From: Acidobacteriota bacterium
GTDB lineage: Bacteria; Acidobacteriota; Thermoanaerobaculia; Gp7-AA8
Direction: 5' to 3'
Length of the DNA: 35,922 bases
Assembly (NCBI GenBank): GCA_003223635.1
Contig: QHVS01000005.1
Coordinates: 1 to 35,922, forward strand
How positions within the stretch are numbered: the first letter of the stretch is position 1; each line of letters starts with the position of its first letter. Shown here piece after piece: positions 23,584 through 30,636 of the stretch. The notes beneath the pieces were generated by a model that was not told the DNA's origin, searched no databases, and worked only from the letters and a program-made list of their open reading frames with translations. The position numbers were made by a program, and so were the translations under genes.

Positions 23584-23925
23584 ATGGCGGGCGACGAGAA
23601 CCGGCTCTACAAGATCGGGGAGGTCTGCAAGATCGCCGACGTGCAGCCGTACGTCCTCCGCTACTGGGAGACTGAATTCCCCGCCCTCGCCCCGAACAAG
23701 AGCGGAGGCGGCCAGCGCCTCTACACGCAGCACGAAATCGACATCATCCTCCGCATCAAGCAGCTCCTCTACTCCGAAGGATTCACGATCGCCGGCGCGA
23801 AGAAGAAGCTGGAAGGCGAGCCCGAATCTCCGGGGCCGGGTCGGCCGAAGAAGGATTTGACGCGGGCGCTGCTGCATGTTCGGGACGAGCTTCGAAAGAT
23901 TCTGCAGATGCTTGATGCGGGTTAA
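23584..23925 (+). CDS. MerR-family transcriptional regulator
   Basis: The 113-residue product has a MerR winged helix-turn-helix: [20 protein letters not shown] near residue 9, [20 protein letters not shown], then [26 protein letters not shown] (wing and dimerisation helix start). There is no effector-binding domain after about residue 80, only a Pro/Gly linker and one helix. This short form, often next to ihfA-like or envelope genes, is common in Gram-negatives. Effector and targets are not deducible. The stop codon TAA lies in heptad element C, so the C-terminus may have been altered by it. Confidence 0.9.
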   Translation: MAGDENRLYKIGEVCKIADVQPYVLRYWETEFPALAPNKSGGGQRLYTQHEIDIILRIKQLLYSEGFTIAGAKKKLEGEPESPGPGRPKKDLTRALLHVRDELRKILQMLDAG

Positions 23926-23997
23926 CGGTGTAACGGTTAACGGTGTAACGGTTAACGGAGACAGACGCCTTAGCCTTTGGCACCGTTAACCGTTAAC
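23921..23997. repeat. Heptad-word inverted repeat C (GTTAACG type)
   Basis: The left arm is GTTAACG, GTGTAACG, GTTAACG, GTGTAACG, GTTAACG, G (7/8/7/8/7). The right arm is CACCGTTAACCGTTAAC. A 14-bp perfect pair joins 23932-23945 with 23981-23994. The words contain TTAA, which reads as a stop on both strands, and the element ends both the MerR gene (TAA at 23923-23925) and the minus-strand 50-codon ORF (TAA at 23986-23988). AT-rich compared with its surroundings. It could act as a bidirectional terminator. Confidence 0.8.
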
Positions 23998-24138
23998 TTC
24001 AAACCGGTGGGCGAGGACGGAGTTGATGGTGGCCATCAGAGCGATGTCGTCGAGGCTCTTGCCTCCCTCATCGCGCCAAATGGCAACGATGTCTCGATAG
24101 CATTCATCGTAGATAGCCGCTTTCATTGCAAGTGCCAT
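23986..24138 (-). CDS. 50-codon ORF downstream of glgA
   Basis: Not in the track. From the ATG at 24136-24138, three bases after the glgA stop, it reads MALAMKAAIYDECYRDIVAI, then WRDEGGKSLDDIALMATINS and a short tail. The composition is ordinary, amphipathic and helical, with balanced charges, unlike the Arg/Ser-rich shadow frames in this GC-rich DNA, so translation looks plausible. A second ATG (24126) would give 46 residues. The final residues VNG and the stop come from heptad element C, so it may be a truncated gene. I do not recognise a family. Confidence 0.5.
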   Translation of the reverse strand: MALAMKAAIYDECYRDIVAIWRDEGGKSLDDIALMATINSVLAHRFEVNG

Positions 24139-24141
24139 CCC

Positions 24142-25608
24142 TCAGCCACCCATGGCTCGCTGGTAGGTGCTCTCGTACTCGCGCGCCGACCGCTCCCAAG
24201 AGAAATCCTCGGCCATGGCGTTGGTCTGCAAGTGCTTCCAGACTCGCGCTTCACGATAGTTGAGCATGCCCAGCCATGCGGCTGTGTAAAGGTCGGCAGG
24301 ATCCGGCATCACAAAGCCGAAACCATTCGCAGACTCTTCGTTCGTGCCATCGAAAGGGATCACCGTGTCGGCGAGGCCGCCGGTCATCCGAACAACAGGC
24401 AGCGTGCCGTAACGAAGCGCGTACATCTGATTCAGTCCGCATGGCTCATAGATCGACGGCATGAGCAGCAGATCGGCTCCGGCGTAGATTCGGTGGGCGA
24501 GCGCATTGTCGAACCCGATCCAGACGCGGCAGCGTTCCGAATACTCCGATCCGATCTGCGCCAACGCAGTCTCATATCGCCCTTCACCACTGCCCAGAAT
24601 GACGGCGTTGGCGCCGGCACGGAGCATGTGCCCGAGAGCCGGAATCAGAAGATCGACACCCTTCTGATCGACCAGACGCGACACGAACGAGAACAGCGGC
24701 CTTTTCGGCTTCGAGCGCAACCTGGCTTCATCGAGAAGGGAGTGCTTGGAGAGTGCTTTGCCATCCAGTTGACCTGCCTCGTAGTTGGCCGGGGTGTGCG
24801 GATCGGTGGCCGGGTTCCACTCGTCCATGTCGATGCCGTTGAGGATTCCGGTCAGCTTGAAGGAGAGGCTGCGCAGCACGCCGTCCAGCCCGGCGCCGAG
24901 CGCTGGAGTCTGGATCTCGCGCGCGTAGTTCGGCGAGACGGTCGTGATCTGATCGGCGAAGATGATGCCGCCCTTCATCAGATTGACCTGGCCGAAGTGT
25001 TCGAGCGCGTCCGGAGCCCAATAGCGGCTGTGCAGACCGACCGCAGCGAATTGAGCGGGCGAGCCGATGCCCTGGTAGTTGAGGTTGTGAATCGTGTACA
25101 CAGAACGCGTGCTGCGAAACGCATCGCTGGTGCGAAGCCCGGAGTGCAGATAGGCCGGCAGAAGCGCCGTGTGCCAGTCATGAGCGTGCACAATCTCCGG
25201 CGCGATGGAGAGAAGCTCGCAGCCGCGGATCACGGCGCGGCAGAAGAAGGCATATCGCTCCACGCCATCGTCGTATCCATCGGGACGCGGCGAGTAGATC
25301 TGGTCGCGATTGAAGAAATGGTTGTTGCCGACGAGATAGAGGGGAATGTCGGTTCCCGGCAGCGTCGCGCGGAAGAAGGTCGCCTCCGCAGCCCAGTTGG
25401 CCCACAGGATCTGGGTCGTAGGGAGTGTCTGCTCCACGATCTCGCCGGAACGCTCGAACCAATCGCGCGCCTGACGGTACAGCGGCATGAAGAGAATGAC
25501 CTCATGCCCCATCTTCGCCAGCTCTTTGGGCAGCGAGCCGACGACGTCGCCCAGACCTCCCGTCTTGGCGATGGGCGAAACCTCGGCGCTGGCGAAGAGG
25601 ATGCGCAT
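24142..25608 (-). CDS. glgA: Glycogen synthase (ADP-glucose starch synthase type)
   Basis: GlgA (GT5) elongates alpha-1,4-glucan from ADP-glucose. The 488-residue product has the N-terminal KTGGLGDVVGSLPKEL (ADP-glucose-binding loop near residue 15), HAHDWHTALLPAYL near 160, NGIDMDEWNP near 258, SRLVDQKGVDLL near 310, and PSIYEPCGLNQMYAL near 395 (E-x7-E catalytic loop). Length is normal (E. coli 477). It starts 5 bases after the Memo gene stop, so it is likely in that operon. No glgC, glgB or glgP in the window. Confidence 0.95.
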   Translation of the reverse strand: MRILFASAEVSPIAKTGGLGDVVGSLPKELAKMGHEVILFMPLYRQARDWFERSGEIVEQTLPTTQILWANWAAEATFFRATLPGTDIPLYLVGNNHFFNRDQIYSPRPDGYDDGVERYAFFCRAVIRGCELLSIAPEIVHAHDWHTALLPAYLHSGLRTSDAFRSTRSVYTIHNLNYQGIGSPAQFAAVGLHSRYWAPDALEHFGQVNLMKGGIIFADQITTVSPNYAREIQTPALGAGLDGVLRSLSFKLTGILNGIDMDEWNPATDPHTPANYEAGQLDGKALSKHSLLDEARLRSKPKRPLFSFVSRLVDQKGVDLLIPALGHMLRAGANAVILGSGEGRYETALAQIGSEYSERCRVWIGFDNALAHRIYAGADLLLMPSIYEPCGLNQMYALRYGTLPVVRMTGGLADTVIPFDGTNEESANGFGFVMPDPADLYTAAWLGMLNYREARVWKHLQTNAMAEDFSWERSAREYESTYQRAMGG

Positions 25609-25613
25609 TGGAT

Positions 25614-26429
25614 TCAGGCCACGCTCATCGCGGCGTACCCCACCACGTGTGAATAATCACCGTTGATGTCGCCGGACGTGGCGTGCTTGATGAGCTTCGA
25701 TCTCGAAGCACCGAGTTTTTTCGCCGCAATGAGCATCGTCGTGGTCGGGATGAATCCGCACATCGAAATGTCCTCTTCATCCACGGTCCGCCACAAGGCG
25801 CGCGGGTCGAGCCCCAGCACCTGATCGATGGCCTTTTGATCTTTCTGCAGCGTGATCTGCTGATTCTCGTAGTGATTCAGATCGGAGCTGGCCAGGATGC
25901 CGACCGATTCCTTCTGATCGGCGACAACGTCGGCGACCGCGCTCCCAACCTCCTCGCAGAGGTCGTAGCGCGGCGCGGCCAAGCAGATCGGCACGAAGGT
26001 GAAGCTGCCCAGAAGCCGCTGCAGAAACGGAAGCTGAACCTCGAGCGAATGCTCCTTCGCGTGCGCCCGCCAGTCGTCGCCGAGGACGCGAGCCTTCTGC
26101 ATCAATGCCTCGGCCAGCGGCGCATCGATCGACACATTTCCGAGCGGCGTCTGCCACTCGCCCTCGCGGTTGATGGCGGCAGAATGACCATAGCCGGTGT
26201 GATTGGGGCAGAGAATGATGAATCGCCTGGGCAGTTCGGCCTGCGCGTAGAACGCGGCAGCGACATGTCCGCTGTACATGAGGCCCGCGTGCGGCACGAC
26301 CGCGCCGATGAAGGGCTCTTTCGCCTGCGGCTTCGGATTCGCGGCAAGGCACGCGTCGACCTGCGCGCGCAAGCGGTCGGGCGACGCTTCATAGAAGCTG
26401 CCGGCGACGGCTGGCGGGCGGGTGGTCAT
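25614..26429 (-). CDS. Memo-family protein (AmmeMemoRadiSam system protein B)
   Basis: The 271-residue protein matches the MEMO1/DUF52 family, structurally related to extradiol dioxygenases: RPPAVAGSFYEASPDRL at the start, VVPHAGLMYSGHVAA near residue 45 (metal His), LCPNHTGYG near 75, EHSLEVQLPFLQ near 127 and ASSDLNHYE near 183. It is one of three proteins (AMMECR1, Memo, radical SAM) that often travel together; the other two are not in this window. The biochemical role is not established. It sits one base after the M14 peptidase stop and five before glgA. Confidence 0.92.
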   Translation of the reverse strand: MTTRPPAVAGSFYEASPDRLRAQVDACLAANPKPQAKEPFIGAVVPHAGLMYSGHVAAAFYAQAELPRRFIILCPNHTGYGHSAAINREGEWQTPLGNVSIDAPLAEALMQKARVLGDDWRAHAKEHSLEVQLPFLQRLLGSFTFVPICLAAPRYDLCEEVGSAVADVVADQKESVGILASSDLNHYENQQITLQKDQKAIDQVLGLDPRALWRTVDEEDISMCGFIPTTTMLIAAKKLGASRSKLIKHATSGDINGDYSHVVGYAAMSVA

Positions 26430-26430
26430 G

Positions 26431-28977
26431 TCACTCTCGCGGAAAACTGGGCGTGTACAGAATTGCGTTCATGAAGAGCGGCAGCGTTCCCCGCCAGAAC
26501 AGCCGGTAGTGCGGCTCGTCGGCGAAGGTGATCACCTGTCCCCTTCCGTACGGCTCACTAACCACGTACACAGCGCCCTTCACCCGCTCGAGCGACTCGG
26601 CCCAGGCCACTCCGGAAACCAGCGGATTGTCCTTGGCGATGGTGACGATGTTGTCGACCTTGTGGGCAACTGGTTGATATGCCGTCGATCCTTCGACCAG
26701 GACGAAGGGCGGCCGGGGCACGCCAAACGTGAGATAGGAACGGTCGTTGATCGCGGTGCGGAACGTGGCGCCCGGAATGCGAGGCTCGTTGTACCGCTCG
26801 TCCAGCACCGGCGTCTTGTCATCATCTTTCTTCTTCGGCGGCTCCCACGGTTTCAACTTGGAGATCTCGACATCCTTGTCCCGCAGAAAGCCGCTGGCGC
26901 CTTTGATGGCCACGAGCGTTCCGCCATTGCGCAGCCAGCCCTGCAGCCGCTCGACGCCGCGTTTGCCGAGGCGGTCGGCGTAGACCTCGCTGTCGGGAAG
27001 AATCAGCACGTTGAACTTCGACAGATCGATTCCGCGGAGCGCGTCGATGGAAACCGTGCTGTGAGGGACCGGCGTGTCGATGTCCAGCGTGTACCACAGC
27101 ATGCCGTAGGAATTGGCCCCCACACCCGACCCGCCCACCAAAGCGATCTTCGGATCGCGAACGAAGTGCAGCTTCTCCGAACCGAACGCAGCGCCGCCCA
27201 GCCAGCCTGACGCGAGCGGCACGAATGCGGCGCCCGTGTCGCGGCTGATCCGCTCGAGCGTGCCATCGACGTCGGCCTTGTTGTTGCCCTTCAGAACGAT
27301 GATCGTTCCGCGAGCGAACGCTCGATCGGGGACGGCCACGGCATCCTCACTCACGCTGAACTTCACGTCAGCGGCGAGCATCCGGCCGACGGTGCGATAG
27401 AGGTTCGGCTCATTACCGTCGATCATGTAGCCGTACGACGCGGCGCGGAACGGCGGCGCTCCGGCTGGCTGATACGGTTGTACGTCGGCGACGGCCGCCG
27501 TGGTGACGAACGCCTCGACGTTCATGGCCAGCGGCAGCGACCACGATGTCAGGTCGTAGAAGTCATCCGATTCGTCGGCCTGCGTTTTCTGGCGCTGCTC
27601 TTCCAGAAATCCCTTGGAGAACGTCGGACTCTTTTCCAGCAGCGTCTGCACCAATCCGCCCAGCGGCTGTCGCGTGCTGATCACCGCCGTTCCGGCCGGG
27701 AAGGTGCGGCTCTCGGCGGCGTCGGAGTCAACGCGCGTGGCGCGCAGAGTCGCGCCGGCGGTCAACGTGCCGATCTGAATCGACTGGCGCTGCATCATGT
27801 CCAGGAGCGGCCGGAAATTCGGCGACGTGGGCGGAAGCAGATACGTGTTCTGTCCCGATGTCGCCTGCGTGCGCATCGCGTTGAACGTGTACTGCAGCAG
27901 CTCTTGGGCATGCGCCGACGTCGTGCGCAGTGTGGTCATCGCGGTGGTGTAGTGCCGCTGAATGCGATCGGCCAGCGTGAGCGTCGTGCCGTCGTCCCGC
28001 AGCACGGTGGTACCGCCGCGGGGACCGCCGGCGGCTTCGTAGGTCATTCCGATCGCGCCATGCAACGCCGGCCAGGAGTCGCCGTAGCCGGGATAGAAGA
28101 GATCGAATCGCTCGGCGACGAAGAAGGGCCAGCCGTGCCGCGTGAACGCCTCGGCGTTGGCCCGGCCGAAGACTTCCAGCCATTTCTCCACATCCTTCGG
28201 CAGATTCGCGTTGATCGGCTTCGCGTCCGGCGGGAAAAAGTAGGTCGACTGCGCTCCCATCTCGTGGAAATCGACGAATACCTGCGGGTACCACTTGCGA
28301 TACTCGGCGATGCGGGCCCTCGTCTCCTGCTGCGAAGACCAGGCCCAATCGCGATTCATGTCGATGAGGTAGTGGTTGTAGCGGCCGCCCGGCCACGGCT
28401 CGGTATGTTCGAACGCTTCCGGATTAGGATCGGCGGCCGCCCCGCGAGTGCGCGTGTACCACTGAATGTATCGCTCGCGTCCATCGGGATTCTGCAGCGG
28501 ATCGATGATCACCACGACGTTGTCGAGAATGCGTGCAGCATCCTGATCGCGCAGCAGCGTGCTGGCCACGAGCATCGCCGCCTCGGAGGACGACGACTCG
28601 TTGCCGTGCACGCCGAAGCCGAGCCAGGCCACAGCCGGAGTCGAACCGGCGATTTCCGCGGCACGCGCCGGCGTGGTGGCATTGGGATCGGCCAACGCCA
28701 CGAGCTTCTGACGGATCGCGTCGAAAGCCGCGTGATTCCTGGCCGATGTGAGCACGGCCAGAACGAGCGGCCGGTGCTCATAGGTCTCCCCGAATTGCTG
28801 GACGGTGATCAGATTCGATCGCTTCGCCAGCTCGTTGAAGTAGTCGAGAATGCGCGCGTACGACGTAAAGCGATCGCCGAGCTTGTATCCGAGAAACTCG
28901 TCGGGCGTCGGCACCTGAGCGTGCGCGGCGGCGGCCAGAGCGGCGACGAGCAGAAACGCTGCGAAACGTCGGATCAT
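26431..28977 (-). CDS. Secreted M14-family zinc carboxypeptidase
   Basis: The 848-residue product begins with a signal peptide (MIRRFAAFLLVAALAAAAHA, cleavage near residue 20). The M14 peptidase domain covers about residues 40-340: zinc ligands in GVHGNESS (H and E, near 124) and DFHEMG (H, near 236), substrate Arg in NPDGRERY and DMNRDWAW, and catalytic Glu in GMTYEAAGG near 310. The second half has a glutamine-amidotransferase-like beta/alpha region (LILPDSEVYADRLGK, GTLVAIKGASGFL near 680), a pairing found in large bacterial M14 enzymes. It probably trims peptides in the periplasm or outside. Ribosome site GAGGTG, 6 bases upstream. First gene of the operon with Memo and glgA. Confidence 0.92.
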   Translation of the reverse strand: MIRRFAAFLLVAALAAAAHAQVPTPDEFLGYKLGDRFTSYARILDYFNELAKRSNLITVQQFGETYEHRPLVLAVLTSARNHAAFDAIRQKLVALADPNATTPARAAEIAGSTPAVAWLGFGVHGNESSSSEAAMLVASTLLRDQDAARILDNVVVIIDPLQNPDGRERYIQWYTRTRGAAADPNPEAFEHTEPWPGGRYNHYLIDMNRDWAWSSQQETRARIAEYRKWYPQVFVDFHEMGAQSTYFFPPDAKPINANLPKDVEKWLEVFGRANAEAFTRHGWPFFVAERFDLFYPGYGDSWPALHGAIGMTYEAAGGPRGGTTVLRDDGTTLTLADRIQRHYTTAMTTLRTTSAHAQELLQYTFNAMRTQATSGQNTYLLPPTSPNFRPLLDMMQRQSIQIGTLTAGATLRATRVDSDAAESRTFPAGTAVISTRQPLGGLVQTLLEKSPTFSKGFLEEQRQKTQADESDDFYDLTSWSLPLAMNVEAFVTTAAVADVQPYQPAGAPPFRAASYGYMIDGNEPNLYRTVGRMLAADVKFSVSEDAVAVPDRAFARGTIIVLKGNNKADVDGTLERISRDTGAAFVPLASGWLGGAAFGSEKLHFVRDPKIALVGGSGVGANSYGMLWYTLDIDTPVPHSTVSIDALRGIDLSKFNVLILPDSEVYADRLGKRGVERLQGWLRNGGTLVAIKGASGFLRDKDVEISKLKPWEPPKKKDDDKTPVLDERYNEPRIPGATFRTAINDRSYLTFGVPRPPFVLVEGSTAYQPVAHKVDNIVTIAKDNPLVSGVAWAESLERVKGAVYVVSEPYGRGQVITFADEPHYRLFWRGTLPLFMNAILYTPSFPRE

Positions 28978-29003
28978 TCATTGCACCTCGCGGAGCGGAT
29001 TTT

Positions 29004-29243
29004 ATGTTCTATCAATTCATTTCGATCATCGGCGCAGTGTTGATCCTGGTCGCCTACGCCGCACTGCAACTGAACCGGCTGCGCGCCGAAACGATAGCCT
29101 TCCAGATGCTGAACCTCTTCGGCGGAGTCTTTCTCTGTATCACCGCCGTGTCGCTGCGGCAATACGGGTTCATTCTTGTGGAAGGGTTGTGGGCGATTCT
29201 GAGCGGGGTGGGACTGTGGCGGGTGGTCACTCGCCGACCGTAA
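29004..29243 (+). CDS. Small two- to three-helix membrane protein, CBU_0592-like
   Basis: The 79-residue product has hydrophobic stretches at about residues 4-21 (FISIIGAVLILVAYAALQL), 34-50 and 56-74, with NRLRAETIAFQMLNLFGGVF between. This is the pattern of the CBU_0592-type family, of unknown function and often found next to other small membrane or regulatory genes. A GGAG lies 8 bases before the ATG. It is divergent from the M14 gene across a 26-base gap and converges on the response regulator, overlapping by 17 bases. Confidence 0.75.
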   Translation: MFYQFISIIGAVLILVAYAALQLNRLRAETIAFQMLNLFGGVFLCITAVSLRQYGFILVEGLWAILSGVGLWRVVTRRP

Positions 29244-30636
29244 CTTCGTCTTCGATCGCGGCGTTCGATTTCGCGTGGATGCCCAGCCGCTTCATCATCT
29301 CGTTCAGCGTGGAGGGCTTGAGCTGCAGCAGCTCGGCGGCTTTCTTCTGCACTCCGTTGGCCATCTCCAGCGACTGCAGAATCATGGCCCGCTCGTATCG
29401 CGAGACGGCGTCCTTCAGAGCAAGGCCTTCCGCCGGCACGATCATCGACGGTTGCTCCGTCTGCACCGGGTAGCGCAGATAGTCCGGCAGAAGCTCCGGC
29501 CCGATGCGATCGCCGGTGCAGAGCACGACGGCTCGCTCGATGGTGTTCTCCAGCTCGCGTACATTCCCCGGCCAGGAGTGATCCATCATGATGCGCATGG
29601 CATCAGGTGTCACTTCGCGCACGCGGCGCTTGTTCTCGTCCGCGTATTTCTCCAGGAAATGAGCGACCAGCAGAGGGATGTCCTCGCGCTTCCGCCTCAG
29701 CGGCGGCAGGCTGATGGTGATGACGTTGAGCCGGTAGTAGAGATCTTCGCGGAAGCGATTTTCCGCCATCAGCTTCGACAGATCGGCGTTGGAGGCGGCG
29801 ATGATGCGCACGTCGACTTTGATCACATCGACGGAGCCCAGGCGCATGAACTCCTTCTCCTGGATCACGCGAAGGAGCTTGGCCTGCGTATCGAGATTGA
29901 TGTTGCCGATCTCGTCGAGGAAGATCGAGCCGCCATCGGCCACCTCGAAGAGGCCGCGCTTCGTGGCGATCGCTCCGGTGAAGGCGCCCTTCATGTGACC
30001 GAAGAGCGACGACTCCAGAAGCTCCGGCGGGAGCGATCCGGAGTTCACTGTGACGAAGGCATTCCGCGCCCGCGGCGAGGCGTGATGGATGGCCTTGGCC
30101 ACCAGCTCCTTGCCGGTGCCCGACTCGCCGGCAATGAGAATGTTCGAGCGCGATGGCGCGGCCAGGCGGATCAGATCGAACACTTTCCGCATCGTCTCCG
30201 ACTTCCCGATGATGTTCGAGTAGGCGTACTTCTCCGACAGCTCCGCTTTCAGCCGCTCGTTCTCTTTCGACAGCCGCCGCTGCTCGAGCGCCTTGTTGAC
30301 GGTGAGAATCACTTCCTCGTTCTTGAACGGCTTGGGGATGTAGTGGAAGGCGCCGTGCTTCATCGCCTCGATCGCGCCGTCGATCGACGAGTAGGCGGTG
30401 ATCACGATGACCGGCAGATGGGGATTGGCGATGCGGATCGCGCGCAACGTGTCGATCCCGCTGATACCGGGAAGCATGATGTCCAGGATGACCAGATCGA
30501 CATTCTCGTCCTCGTCCAGCACGGAGAGGGCCTGCTCGCCGCTGGAAGCCATGGCCACGTCGAACCCTTCGCTGCGGAGGACGGCATCGAGGACGTCGCG
30601 GAGGACTTCCTCATCGTCAACGATCAGAATTCGCAT
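29227..30636 (-). CDS. Sigma-54-dependent NtrC-class response regulator
   Basis: Three domains in 469 residues. Receiver (1-120) with phospho-acceptor D52 in VILDIMLPG and ITAYSSIDGAIEAM following. AAA+ sigma-54 interaction domain (about 140-380): Walker A GESGTGKE, HMKGAFTGA (the GAFTGA loop that contacts sigma-54), Walker B GGSIFLDEIGNI, and WPGNVRELENTIERAV. Fis-type HTH at the end (KKAAELLQLKPSTLNEMMKRL). It should activate sigma-54 promoters on phosphorylation by the adjacent kinase, whose gene overlaps its start by 20 bases. No sigma-54 (-24/-12) promoter was recognised in this window, so targets are elsewhere or missed. Confidence 0.95.
   Translation of the reverse strand: MRILIVDDEEVLRDVLDAVLRSEGFDVAMASSGEQALSVLDEDENVDLVILDIMLPGISGIDTLRAIRIANPHLPVIVITAYSSIDGAIEAMKHGAFHYIPKPFKNEEVILTVNKALEQRRLSKENERLKAELSEKYAYSNIIGKSETMRKVFDLIRLAAPSRSNILIAGESGTGKELVAKAIHHASPRARNAFVTVNSGSLPPELLESSLFGHMKGAFTGAIATKRGLFEVADGGSIFLDEIGNINLDTQAKLLRVIQEKEFMRLGSVDVIKVDVRIIAASNADLSKLMAENRFREDLYYRLNVITISLPPLRRKREDIPLLVAHFLEKYADENKRRVREVTPDAMRIMMDHSWPGNVRELENTIERAVVLCTGDRIGPELLPDYLRYPVQTEQPSMIVPAEGLALKDAVSRYERAMILQSLEMANGVQKKAAELLQLKPSTLNEMMKRLGIHAKSNAAIEDEVTVGE

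Noticed and set aside
23977-25656. 559-residue plus-strand ORF opposite glgA
   Set aside because: Antisense shadow of a clear glgA; Arg/His-rich composition and no recognisable motif.
27478-29043. 521-residue plus-strand ORF opposite the M14 gene
   Set aside because: Shadow of an M14 peptidase with intact zinc motifs; low-quality composition.
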